This document shows positions 25,209 through 33,597 of a stretch of 64,000 nt of DNA, piece after piece. The notes below the pieces were generated by a model. It had not been told where the DNA came from. It searched no databases and saw only the letters and a list, made by a program, of their open reading frames with translations. The translations under genes were made by a program, and so were the position numbers. Source of the DNA: Stieleria maiorica (GTDB taxonomy: Bacteria; Planctomycetota; Planctomycetia; Pirellulales; Pirellulaceae). The stretch is taken from assembly GCF_008035925.1 (NCBI RefSeq), contig NZ_CP036264.1, positions 7,969,641-8,033,640 on the forward strand, written 5' to 3'. Every line of letters starts with the position of its first letter. Position 1 is the stretch's first letter.

Positions 25209-26942
25209 TCATGTCCATGCCTCGGGCAACGGAATCTGCAGCAACTTTTGCCCTAATGCCTTTCCCTGGGCATCCAATGCGATGGGGTTTAGGAGCATGC
25301 CCGACAAGACGAAATTCAATGCGTCCAGATTCGGCATTTCAAACCGGCGCACCGTCAATGGATCGACGCCGAAATGTTCGGCGACGCGGGCAGCGGTCAA
25401 CCAGGATTCCAGCTGCGGATAATCGCCCGGTCGCCGCGCGATCACACCCAAATTGGCGTTGATGCCTTTGTCACCGCTGCGCGCCAAGGCGACATCGACC
25501 AATCGTCCGGTCGCTTCGCGAGTCGATGTTGTGACGTCGGGAGATGACCGAACGGCTGCGGTGGCCGACGGTCGTGCCGGGCTAGGTGGAGGGCCTTCGG
25601 CGGTGTCGGTATCAGACTGCGGCAGAAACGAAACTTCGATCTCCAACTGGTCTCTGGCGATCAAACAGGGCCAGTATCGAATCAGCGAGTGGACCTTGGG
25701 CCGGCCGAACGCATAGCCGGTCGTCCCGGGGGGGCCCGCGGTGATCAACGGCATCACGCTGCGACAAAACCGCTCGACGTGATTTCGCGACCGATCCGCG
25801 ACCGCCAACCGCATGACGACTTCGGAAAATTCGTGGCTGCCGATGACATCGACGCACGAGTTTTGGAAGGTCAGCCCCGCGTCGGCCAGCCGCTGCAGTA
25901 CCCCCGCGCCGGCCCGGCACGCTTTTTCGTGAGCCTGCTGGCCGATGATGGACAGTTGGGCAGCCGCCCAGTATCCGGCGTGATACGTCGCGCTGACTTT
26001 CAGGTTGGGTGGAGGGGGAAGCCCGCGAGCCCCGCTGATGCAAACCCGGTCCGCTCCGATTTGGCGCACCTGCACTGATTTCAGCGAAACGATCGCGTCG
26101 GGCGACAGGTACGCGTCGGGATCGCCGATTTCGTAAAGCAGCTGTTCCTTGACGGTCGATTCATTCACCCAGCCGCCGCTGCCGTTTGGTTTGGTGATCA
26201 CGCAAGTCCCGTCCTGGGAAACTTCGGCTATCGGAAATCCGATTCGGCTTGATTCGGGGACTCGCAACCAGTCGGTCGAGATTCCGCCGGTGACCTGCGT
26301 TCCACATTCGATCAAATGGCCGGCGACCGTGGCGCCGGCGATGCGATTGTAGTCGTCCGGATCCCATCCAAAATGTGCAAGACACGGCCCGACGGTCAGG
26401 CTGGGGTCGGCCACCCTGCCGGCGATCACCAAGTCGGCGCCCCGCGACAATGCCTGGGCAATGGGCGATGCGCCGATGTAGGCATTCGCAGTGAGCAAGT
26501 GTTCTTCAACGGCATCGATAGATTGCCGGGTATCCAGGTTCCTCAGCTGCTCGCGGTTCGAATCACACGTCAGCAACGTCATCACGTCGTCGCCGGCGAT
26601 GACGGCAATTTTCTTTTCAGGGCAATTCGTTCGCTGCAACAATCGTTGCGATGCGATCGCGCATCCCAGCGGATTCAAACCGCCGGCATTGGTCACCATG
26701 CGGCACCGGCCGCCTTGTTGAAAGTAGGGAACGAGCGTTTCCAAGACCTGGATGAAATCGTCGGCATAGCCGGCCTGTGGATCACGCTCGCGCTGGGCGG
26801 CCATGATCGACAGAGAGACTTCCGCCAAGAAGTCAAGCGTGATGAAATCCAATTCGGGCTCGCTGGCGAGCATCTCCGCGGCGGCTTCGATGCGGTCGCC
26901 CCAAAACCCGTGGGCGTTTCCAATTCGAACCGGATCTCGCAT
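25209..26942 (-). CDS. atuA: AtuA-like acyclic terpene utilisation protein (DUF1446)
   Basis: A 577-aa two-domain protein. Residues 1 to about 450 are DUF1446/AtuA: MRDPVRIGNAHGFWGDRIEAA, DFITLDFLAEVSLSIMA, VTNAGGLNPLGCA, DLVIAGRVADPSLTVGPCLAHFGWD and GHLIECGTQVTGG. The last 100 residues form the small AtuA C-terminal domain (LVDVALARSGDKGINANLGVIAR ... RRFEMPNLDALNFVL). The family's biochemical role is not settled, but it always accompanies geranyl-, methylcrotonyl- or similar acyl-CoA carboxylase genes. GGAG lies eight bases before the ATG at 26942, preferred to the ATG at 26954. It follows the carboxyltransferase gene by 37 bp. Confidence 0.85.
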   Translation of the reverse strand: MRDPVRIGNAHGFWGDRIEAAAEMLASEPELDFITLDFLAEVSLSIMAAQRERDPQAGYADDFIQVLETLVPYFQQGGRCRMVTNAGGLNPLGCAIASQRLLQRTNCPEKKIAVIAGDDVMTLLTCDSNREQLRNLDTRQSIDAVEEHLLTANAYIGASPIAQALSRGADLVIAGRVADPSLTVGPCLAHFGWDPDDYNRIAGATVAGHLIECGTQVTGGISTDWLRVPESSRIGFPIAEVSQDGTCVITKPNGSGGWVNESTVKEQLLYEIGDPDAYLSPDAIVSLKSVQVRQIGADRVCISGARGLPPPPNLKVSATYHAGYWAAAQLSIIGQQAHEKACRAGAGVLQRLADAGLTFQNSCVDVIGSHEFSEVVMRLAVADRSRNHVERFCRSVMPLITAGPPGTTGYAFGRPKVHSLIRYWPCLIARDQLEIEVSFLPQSDTDTAEGPPPSPARPSATAAVRSSPDVTTSTREATGRLVDVALARSGDKGINANLGVIARRPGDYPQLESWLTAARVAEHFGVDPLTVRRFEMPNLDALNFVLSGMLLNPIALDAQGKALGQKLLQIPLPEAWT

Positions 26943-26979
26943 GATCGTCTCCAATCAAGCTGCGTTTGCCGGACGTGGA

Positions 26980-28662
26980 TCAAACCAAGTTCACGTCAGC
27001 GGATAAATCATTGCACTTCGACCTGTCGGGCAGGATCTCCAAGGCCGTGTGGAGCCAACGGCGGGTGTGGTCGGGTGCGATGATGGCATCCACCCAACCG
27101 CGTGCCGCGCCGTACCGAATGTCGGTTTGTGCCTGGTAGCGATCGAAAGTCTCTTGATAGAGCTGGTCACGTTCTTGCGTGGAGTATTCGTGACCTTGCC
27201 GATGCGCATCACGAATTCTCAGGTCGGTTAGTGTGCCGGCGGCCGAGGCAGCTCCCATCACCGCGTACCTCGCGTTGGGCCAGGCCACGATCAGCCAAGG
27301 ATCGTAGGCTTTTCCGCACAACGCATAGTTACCGGCGCCGAAGGAGCCGCCAATGATGACCGTCAACTTGGGTACGGTCGCGGTGCTGACCGCATGCACC
27401 AGTTCGGCCCCCGAGCGAATGATGCCCGATTGTTCGGCAGCGACACCGACCATGAATCCCTGAACGTCTTGAAGAAAAATCAGCGGCAATCCGACTTGAT
27501 TGCAGTCGTTGACAAAACGAGCTGCCTTTTCGACCGAGTCGCCGTACAACACACCGCCGATCTGCAACTGGTGCTCTGCGGTCATCGATCGTTTGCGTTG
27601 ATTGGCAACGATGCCCACCGCCCGACCGCAAAGTTTGGCAAACGTTGTGATCAACGTTGGCCCGTATTCGGATTTGTATTCCTGTATCGAATCGGCATCG
27701 ACGATCGCACGAATCACATCGCGGGTATCGAATTCCCGGCGGCCGTCGGCAGACACCAAATCGTACAGGTCTTCGGCGGGACGTTCGGTTTGGAAGCGAT
27801 CGATAACGTCCGAATTGGCTCGGTCCCTGGATCGCAAGTCGGGCAGCAAGCCGACCAGCGATCGCAAGCGAGCGATGCAGGCTTCGTCATCGGGCTCGCG
27901 AAAATCGACCGTGCCGCTGATCTGGGAGTGCATTTTTGCGCCGCCCAAGGATTCCGGGTCGGCGTCCTGCCCGATCGCCGCTTTGACCAGCGAGCGACCG
28001 GCCAGGCACATCTGGCTGCCGTCGGTCATCAACAGTTTGTCGCACAGAACGGGCAGGTAAGCACCGCCGGCGATGCAGTTTCCCATCACCGCCGCATACT
28101 GCGGAACCCCCATCGCGGAAAGGACGGCGTTGTTGCGAAAGATGCGGCCGAAGTCATCTTCATCGGGAAAGATCTCGTCTTGCAACGGCAAGAACACTCC
28201 GGCCGAATCAACCAGGTACAACAACGGCAGCCGAAACCGCATCGCGATCTTCTGGGCGCGCAAGACCTTCTTGACGGACTGGGGAAAGAACGCGCCGGCC
28301 TTCACCGAGGAATCGTTGGCGACCACCATCACCGGTCGCCCGCAGACGCGGCCGATCCCCACAATAACGCCTGCCGCCGGTACCTCGCCCCACTGGTCGT
28401 ACATCCGCCAAGCGGCCCAGATTCCCAGTTCAAAAAACGTGCTGCCGGGATCCACCAACGCGCCGATTCGCTGCCGAGCCGATAGCCGGTCGGAGTGACG
28501 TTGTTTGGCTGCACCTCCGTTGGTCTCGCGTCCGCTGGCTTCGCGGATCCGACTTTCGTCACGCATCAATGCTTCGGTCACATCGCGCAAGTCATTCATA
28601 ATGACACCGTGAACAAATCGATCGTTTGTCGACGTGTCCAACACGTCGCCGCAATGTTTCAT
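26980..28662 (-). CDS. acyl-CoA carboxylase carboxyltransferase (beta) subunit
   Basis: A 560-aa crotonase-fold carboxyltransferase of the methylcrotonyl-/geranyl-CoA carboxylase beta type. Seen: HSDRLSARQRIGALVDPGSTFFELG, the first oxyanion site GNCIAGGAYLPVLCD, GRSLVKAAIGQDADPESLGGAKMHSQISG, and in the C-terminal half LQDVQGFMVGVAAEQSGIIR and GGSFGAGNYALCGKAYDP. It transfers the carboxyl group from biotin to the acyl-CoA. The partner biotin carboxylase/biotin carrier subunit is not in the window, which is odd since they are usually adjacent. I chose the ATG at 28662, with GGGA five bases before it; 28599 is an alternative. It is the first gene of a leftward operon. Confidence 0.88.
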   Translation of the reverse strand: MKHCGDVLDTSTNDRFVHGVIMNDLRDVTEALMRDESRIREASGRETNGGAAKQRHSDRLSARQRIGALVDPGSTFFELGIWAAWRMYDQWGEVPAAGVIVGIGRVCGRPVMVVANDSSVKAGAFFPQSVKKVLRAQKIAMRFRLPLLYLVDSAGVFLPLQDEIFPDEDDFGRIFRNNAVLSAMGVPQYAAVMGNCIAGGAYLPVLCDKLLMTDGSQMCLAGRSLVKAAIGQDADPESLGGAKMHSQISGTVDFREPDDEACIARLRSLVGLLPDLRSRDRANSDVIDRFQTERPAEDLYDLVSADGRREFDTRDVIRAIVDADSIQEYKSEYGPTLITTFAKLCGRAVGIVANQRKRSMTAEHQLQIGGVLYGDSVEKAARFVNDCNQVGLPLIFLQDVQGFMVGVAAEQSGIIRSGAELVHAVSTATVPKLTVIIGGSFGAGNYALCGKAYDPWLIVAWPNARYAVMGAASAAGTLTDLRIRDAHRQGHEYSTQERDQLYQETFDRYQAQTDIRYGAARGWVDAIIAPDHTRRWLHTALEILPDRSKCNDLSADVNLV

Positions 28663-28840
28663 TATATCCCGCAATGGCCCAGGGACCCGCGAATCACGGA
28701 TTCTGAACCGGCGACCTGATGCCACGCAACGAGAAGTCTCGAACGCTCCGGCGACGACTTGTAGAATGGAAACAGGGGCTGATTTGATTTGGTTGGTGTT
28801 TAGCCTTTAGGCGATTTCCTCTCGCTGCTCCGCAGCGAGA

Positions 28841-28963
28841 GACGACGGCCCGGAAGGGCCATCGTACCCGGAGCAGCGAGAGACGACGGCCCGGAAGGGC
28901 CATCGTACCCGGAGCAGCGAGAGACGACGTCGCGGAAGGGACGTCGTACCGGGAGCAGCGGGG
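28841..28963. repeat. three tandem 41-bp copies of the GGCCC-GGAA-GGGCC hairpin unit
   Basis: Three head-to-tail 41-bp units (28841-28881, 28882-28922, 28923-28963), each with GACGACGGCCCGGAAGGG followed by (C/A)C(A/G)TCGTACC and the linker GGAGCAGCGAGA. The third unit carries paired changes on both sides of the stem (GACGTCGCGGAAGGGACGTC), which keep part of the pairing. The array lies between the divergent carboxyltransferase and mutase genes. Confidence 0.85.
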
Positions 28964-29032
28964 GTGGGCGGCGAAAGCTTGGGCACCAACACGTGTACCC
29001 GTGCCATACGGGCGGAGTTCTTTTCGAAGGAG

Positions 29033-30655
29033 ATGCTGGTGGCGACCACACTCCACAGCCAAACGTCTGCGCCGCGGCAGCAACCGACGACGGTCAGCGG
29101 CGTTGCGGTCAAACAGGTCTACAGCGATGCGGACCTGTCACAGGTCGACGTGCATCAGGACATCGGCAACCCCGGACGGTATCCCTACACGCGCGGCATC
29201 CACGAAACGATGTATCGGGGGCGTTTGTGGACCATGCGGCAGTTTGCCGGGTTTGGAACCGCGTCCGAAACGAACGAGCGTTTTCGTGTATTGCTGCGCA
29301 AGGGACAAACCGGTCTCAGCACCGCGTTCGATCTGCCAACCCTGATGGCGCTCGATAGCGACGATCCGAAATCCGGCGGCGAAGTCGGACGTCTTGGTGT
29401 TGCGATCGACACGATGGATGACATGTTGGTGCTGTACGACGGCATCGACTTGGAAAAAATCTCCGTCTCGATGACCATCAACGCTCCCGCTGCGATTCTG
29501 ATGGCGTTTTATTTGGCGGCCGCGCAAGAGCGGGGATTCGACGTTCGCGAGCTGCGCGGGACGATCCAAAACGACATCCTGAAAGAGTTTCACGCGCAGA
29601 ACGAATTCGTTTTTCCACCTGAGCCGTCCGTCGGTCTGGTTGTCGATCTGATCGAATACTGTACCGACTGCGTGCCGCGTTGGAACACCGTGTCCATCAG
29701 TGGCTACCACATCCGCGAGGCGGGATCGACGGCAAGCCAAGAACTGGCGTTCACGCTCGCTGATGGTCGTCACTACGTCGAACAAACCTTGCGGCGGGGG
29801 CTCGCGATCGATCGGTTCGCCCCACGGCTGAGTTTCTTTTTCAATGCCCACAACGATTTGCTGGAGGAAGTCAGCAAGTATCGTGCGGCGAGACGACTGT
29901 GGGCGACCCTAATGCGGGAATCATTCCACGCCCAGGATCCGGCGTCGTGGAAATTGCGGTTTCACGCACAAACTGCCGGCTGTTCGCTTTACGACAAACA
30001 ACCCCAGGTCAACTTGATCCGAGTGGCCTATCAAGCCATGGCCGCGGTGCTCGGTGGATGCCAGTCGTTACACACCAATTGCATGGACGAAACGCTTGCG
30101 TTGCCGACCGAACATGCCGCCACGCTGGCGCTGCGGACGCAACAAGTTTTGGCACTGGAAACCGGAGTGACCAACACGGTGGACCCGCTGGGCGGGAGCT
30201 ACGCGATCGAGTCGATGACTGACGCCATGGTTCGGGAAGCCCGATCGTATTTTGAGAAGATCGATCAAGCGGGCGGGATGCTGGCCGCCATCCAAACGGG
30301 ATTCTTTCGTCGTGAGATCGCCGACGCCGCTTATCAATACCAGACTGCGATCGACCGTGGTGAAAAGAAGATCGTGGGCGTCACCGATTGTGTCGAGCCG
30401 GACGAACAGCCGCTTGAATTGCACGAGGTCGACCCGATGGCGGAGAGCAGACAACTGGAGCGACTTCGACGTGTGAAACAGCAGCGAAGCCGTGACGAGG
30501 TCCAGCGTTCGCTGCAAGCGGTCCGCGATGCCGCTCGTTGCGGTGAAAACGTCTTTCCGGCTTTGATCCAGGCCGCACGGACGCGCGCCACCGTGGGAGA
30601 AATCACCGCCGCGATGGCGGAGATTTTTGGCCGACAGGGAGCTAGGCAAATGTAG
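29033..30655 (+). CDS. B12-dependent acyl-CoA mutase, large (catalytic) subunit
   Basis: A 540-aa protein of the methylmalonyl-CoA mutase TIM-barrel family without its own B12 domain: YTRGIHETMYRGRLWTMRQ, TGLSTAFDLPTLMALDSDDP, TINAPAAILMAFY, GTIQNDILKEFHAQNEF, SISGYHIREAGST and SLHTNCMDETLALP. Two residues that grip the methylmalonyl carboxylate in the classical enzyme are changed: Tyr of RQYAGF is Phe (codon 29243-29245) and Arg of PSMR is Gly (codon 29633-29635, PSVGLVVD). It is therefore probably not a methylmalonyl-CoA mutase; an isobutyryl- or other acyl-CoA is more likely. AAGGAG abuts the ATG at 29033, so the GTG at 29039 may be the real start. The stop touches the next gene. Confidence 0.85.
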   Translation: MLVATTLHSQTSAPRQQPTTVSGVAVKQVYSDADLSQVDVHQDIGNPGRYPYTRGIHETMYRGRLWTMRQFAGFGTASETNERFRVLLRKGQTGLSTAFDLPTLMALDSDDPKSGGEVGRLGVAIDTMDDMLVLYDGIDLEKISVSMTINAPAAILMAFYLAAAQERGFDVRELRGTIQNDILKEFHAQNEFVFPPEPSVGLVVDLIEYCTDCVPRWNTVSISGYHIREAGSTASQELAFTLADGRHYVEQTLRRGLAIDRFAPRLSFFFNAHNDLLEEVSKYRAARRLWATLMRESFHAQDPASWKLRFHAQTAGCSLYDKQPQVNLIRVAYQAMAAVLGGCQSLHTNCMDETLALPTEHAATLALRTQQVLALETGVTNTVDPLGGSYAIESMTDAMVREARSYFEKIDQAGGMLAAIQTGFFRREIADAAYQYQTAIDRGEKKIVGVTDCVEPDEQPLELHEVDPMAESRQLERLRRVKQQRSRDEVQRSLQAVRDAARCGENVFPALIQAARTRATVGEITAAMAEIFGRQGARQM

Positions 30656-30675
30656 TGTCGTCGAGAGCGAATTCA

Positions 30676-31881
30676 ATGTCCCCCAATGCTACCGAAATAC
30701 CGACCGGATCCCCCGAAGCACAATGTGCTGGAGCGAACGTTCTACGATCGAATCGGGTGTTGTTGGCCAAGGTGGGCTTGGACGGACATGACCGTGGGAT
30801 CAAGATCGTCGCACGCGGGCTACGCGACGCCGGCTACCATGTGATCTACGGCGGCATTTGGCAAAGTCCAGATGCCGTCGCCGCCGCCGCGGCCGAGGAA
30901 GACGCCGATTGGTTGGGGCTGAGCCTGTTGAGCGGTGCACACATGACGTTGGTTCCCCGTGTCATCGACGCACTTCGAGCAACGGGGAATCAACACACCG
31001 AGTGTCTGGTCGGGGGCATCATTCCGAAAGAGGACACCGAGCGTCTGAGGCAACTCGGCGTGTGCGGTGTGTTCGGTCCGGGGACTTCGATTGCAGAGAT
31101 CGTTGACTTTTTGCGTCAGCGTTCGCCACAGCAAACCGAAACCGTTGATCTGACGAGTGGCGTTGACTCGGGCGATCGTGTCGCGCTCCCCGATCGTGTC
31201 TTGCTGGGGCGTCTGCTGTCGCTGATCGAGCAAGGCGGACTGTCCGCGACGATGCTGAACGATTTGCACCGTCAGCGCGCCGGTAAAACGACGCGTGTGA
31301 TGGCCTTCACCGGGAGTGCCGGTGTGGGCAAAAGTTCGCTGATTGCCAACCTGTTGCCCAGGCTGGTGCAGCGGGATCAACGCGTCGCGGTGTTAGCATG
31401 TGACCCGCAAAGTCCAATCACCGGAGGCGCCTTACTGGGGGACCGCGTCCGCATGTCCGCCGGCAGCGACGAACGCGTTTTCATCCGCAGTCTCGCAGTC
31501 CCCAGCGGCCAACAGGGGATTGCACACCGTTTAGACCAGATGCTTCTCGTGCTAGCCCACTTCGGATTCGATTTGGTATTGGTGGAAAGTGTCGGCGTCG
31601 GCCAAGGCGATGTTGCGATCCGCCAGCACGTCGACCGTGTCTACTTGCTGTTGCAGCCGGAATCGGGAGACGCGATTCAATGGGAGAAGGCGGGTTTGCT
31701 GGAAATCGCTGACATGATCGTGATCAACAAGTGTGACCTTCCCGGTGCCGATCGACTGGAAACCGAACTGCGAGAGCAGGTCAATCTGCCGGGGTCTCGC
31801 GGCGTGCCGGTCGTACGAGCCGGCCAAAGCGAACCGTCGGGCTGGGATGAAATTATCCGCGACATGACGGGAGAACAGTGA
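30676..31881 (+). CDS. fused B12-binding domain and MeaB/ArgK-type GTPase
   Basis: A 401-aa fusion (408 from a GTG at 30655 that overlaps the mutase stop). The N-terminal 130 residues are the cobalamin-binding domain of acyl-CoA mutases: VLLAKVGLDGHDRGIKIVARG with the DxHxxG base-off motif, WLGLSLLSGAHMTL, and CLVGGIIPKEDTERL. After a 30-residue linker comes the G3E GTPase with Walker A FTGSAGVGKSSLIANL, ACDPQSPITGGALLGDR, VLVESVGVGQGD and INKCDLP. In IcmF enzymes these domains and the mutase are one chain; here the mutase is separate and the other two are fused, as if IcmF were split. The pair probably forms one complex in which the GTPase guards cofactor loading. Confidence 0.88.
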   Translation: MSPNATEIPTGSPEAQCAGANVLRSNRVLLAKVGLDGHDRGIKIVARGLRDAGYHVIYGGIWQSPDAVAAAAAEEDADWLGLSLLSGAHMTLVPRVIDALRATGNQHTECLVGGIIPKEDTERLRQLGVCGVFGPGTSIAEIVDFLRQRSPQQTETVDLTSGVDSGDRVALPDRVLLGRLLSLIEQGGLSATMLNDLHRQRAGKTTRVMAFTGSAGVGKSSLIANLLPRLVQRDQRVAVLACDPQSPITGGALLGDRVRMSAGSDERVFIRSLAVPSGQQGIAHRLDQMLLVLAHFGFDLVLVESVGVGQGDVAIRQHVDRVYLLLQPESGDAIQWEKAGLLEIADMIVINKCDLPGADRLETELREQVNLPGSRGVPVVRAGQSEPSGWDEIIRDMTGEQ

Positions 31882-31954
31882 TCGCTCCATCAGATTGCGT
31901 CGGAGGCAGTTCGCCGTGTCGTGTCGCTAGCGAAGACGACATCACGCGATGGAG

Positions 31955-32007
31955 CCAATAGGACCAATAGGGCGTATGGGACAGATATGTCCTATGTGTC
32001 CTATTGG
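31955..32007. repeat. nested inverted repeats of CCAATAGGAC type
   Basis: CCAATAGGAC (31955-31964) pairs with GTCCTATTGG (31998-32007); inside, GGACA and TGTCC (31979-31992) form a second stem. The half-units also recur directly (AATAGGACCAATAGGG). The structure could end transcription of the GTPase gene, but there is no U-tract. It directly precedes the G-rich array. Confidence 0.6.
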
Positions 32008-32040
32008 TCCGATTGCACGACCGTTGCCCCATCCTCGAAG

Positions 32041-32172
32041 GAAGGGCAAAACAATGGGGGGCAAAACAATGGGGGGCAAAACAATGGGGGGCAAAACAAT
32101 GGGGGGCAAAACAATGGGGGGCAAAACAATGGGGGGCAAAACGATGGGGGCAAAACGATGGGGGCAAACGAT
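32041..32172 (+). repeat. G-rich tandem repeat array of 15-bp units
   Basis: Seven 15-bp units (GGGGGGCAAAACAAT, the first degenerate and the last ending CGAT) are followed by one 14-bp unit (GGGGGCAAAACGAT) and one 13-bp unit. The shift from 15 to 14 to 13 shows unit slippage. It is the largest of four related arrays in the window (4698, 6725, 60692). It lies 160 bp after the GTPase stop, with the G-rich strand in sense. It is not a CRISPR: there are no spacers. Confidence 0.9.
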
Positions 32173-32299
32173 TTCGGCTGTGATCGTTTTGCCCATCGTT
32201 ACTTTTCCTCTCGCGCAACACTCACCGAGAAACCCACTGCCCTCGGTTGCATCGACCGCCGCGTTGTACGGCACCGGCTGGCAGGGGCTCGAAGACCGT

Positions 32300-33586
32300 T
32301 TAGCTTAAGATCCGCGAAATGGGCTTGCCGTCGCGAACCAGCGTGATCGGGCGACCGACGTTGCTGTCAAACTCCATTTTGGGATCGATTCCGAGTGCCG
32401 AGTAAAACGTTGCCGCCAGATCATCCGGGGTGAAGCCGGTGCCCACCGGCTCTTCGGCTTTGTCATTGGTTTCGCCTACGACTTGTCCTGTGCTCACGCC
32501 AGCACCGGCAAGAATTGACGTCATCGCCCGAGCCCAGTGATCGCGTCCTGCTTTGTTGTTGATCTTCGGCGTGCGTCCAAACTCACCGGTCACCAAGACC
32601 GTTGTCGACTGAAGCATTCCCCGCTGGTTCAATCGATCCAGGAACGCGGAAAGCCCCTGGTCCAGCGGCGGCAGCAGTCGTCCCCCCAATTCGTTGAAGT
32701 TCTCCTGGTGCGTATCCCAATCTTCCAGAATCACGGTGACAAATCGGACGCCGGCTTCGACCAAGCGTGCCGTCATCATCAACGATTGACCAAATTCGTG
32801 CTTTCCGAAACGTTGCGTTTCGCTCTCCGGCTCCTTCGCCAAGTCCATCGCGTCGCGGCAGCGCGGCGAGCTGATCAAATCGAATGCCTGTCGCTGGAAA
32901 CGATCCATGCTGCGGACCTGGTCATCGAGCGACTCCACACCACGAAAAAGCGTATCGAAGTCCTCCGCCAACGCAGCGCGTGAACGATAACGCTCGATCG
33001 ACAACCCGTCGTCGAGCGAAATCCCTCGCACGCGAAACGGCAAACCGTGCTGTGGCTTTTCCCCGGTCGAAAGCGGTCCATACTCCGGCCCCAAAAAACC
33101 TGGGCCACCCAACGGACGATCGATCGAGACGAATGATGGAATATCGCGTACCGCGGCATGCTGGTGACTGACCACGCTGCCGTACATCGGGTACTGCACC
33201 GTGGGGGTCGGGCGATTGCCGGTCAGCAGGTACGAAGTGCCGATGCTGTGATCGGCTAAATTGTGCGAGATCCCGCGAAGGATCGAATATTGGTCCGCAC
33301 AGTTTGCCAACCGCGGCAAGTGCTCACAAATCTCTATGCCTGGGACGTTGGTGCGAATCGGCCGGAACTCGCCGCGATATTCCGCCGGTGCATCGGGCTT
33401 CATGTCAAACGTGTCTTGATGCGACGGACCTCCTTTCAAAAAGACCAGAACCGCCGATCGATCCGTCGACCGCGTTTCACTGGCGTTTGCCAATCGAAAG
33501 TAGTCACCCAAGCCGAGCCCGAAACCCAGCGTGCCGATTTTGATCGCGGTTCGACGCGAGCAGCAGGGATTGGAAAAACGATTCAT
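32300..33586 (-). CDS. DUF1501 exported protein
   Basis: A 428-aa protein of the planctomycete DUF1501 family, which is distantly alkaline-phosphatase/sulfatase-like. The N-terminus is a twin-arginine signal (CSRRTAIKIGTLGFGLGLG). Family motifs follow: SAVLVFLKGGPSHQDTFDMKP, EIRRTNVPGIEICEHLP-like RTNVPGIEICEHLPRLA, SIGTSYLLTGNRP, VILEDWDTHQENF and GEFGRTPKINNKAGRDHW. Function is unknown; it is thought to act outside the cytoplasm. GAGAG lies a few bases before the ATG at 33586; an in-frame ATG at 33598 overlaps the stop of the upstream gene (ATGA). It is always found paired with a DUF1549/DUF1553 protein, as here. Confidence 0.9.
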   Translation of the reverse strand: MNRFSNPCCSRRTAIKIGTLGFGLGLGDYFRLANASETRSTDRSAVLVFLKGGPSHQDTFDMKPDAPAEYRGEFRPIRTNVPGIEICEHLPRLANCADQYSILRGISHNLADHSIGTSYLLTGNRPTPTVQYPMYGSVVSHQHAAVRDIPSFVSIDRPLGGPGFLGPEYGPLSTGEKPQHGLPFRVRGISLDDGLSIERYRSRAALAEDFDTLFRGVESLDDQVRSMDRFQRQAFDLISSPRCRDAMDLAKEPESETQRFGKHEFGQSLMMTARLVEAGVRFVTVILEDWDTHQENFNELGGRLLPPLDQGLSAFLDRLNQRGMLQSTTVLVTGEFGRTPKINNKAGRDHWARAMTSILAGAGVSTGQVVGETNDKAEEPVGTGFTPDDLAATFYSALGIDPKMEFDSNVGRPITLVRDGKPISRILS

Positions 33587-33597
33587 TTCAACTCTCA

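Noticed and set aside
26316..28485. Long plus-strand frames opposite the AtuA-like and carboxyltransferase genes
   Set aside because: They are antisense shadows of genes with clear motifs on the minus strand; translations lack domain character.
28841..28963. CRISPR-like 41-bp repeats
   Set aside because: Head-to-tail copies without variable spacers, and the same palindrome occurs singly elsewhere in the window.
32041..32172. CRISPR array
   Set aside because: The 15-bp units follow each other directly without spacers and the unit length drifts from 15 to 13; no cas genes are near.
31921..32346. Coding frames through the G-rich array (repeated MGGKT or APHCF type peptides)
   Set aside because: They exist only because the 15-bp period is a multiple of three; the peptides are simple repeats with no supporting start or family.
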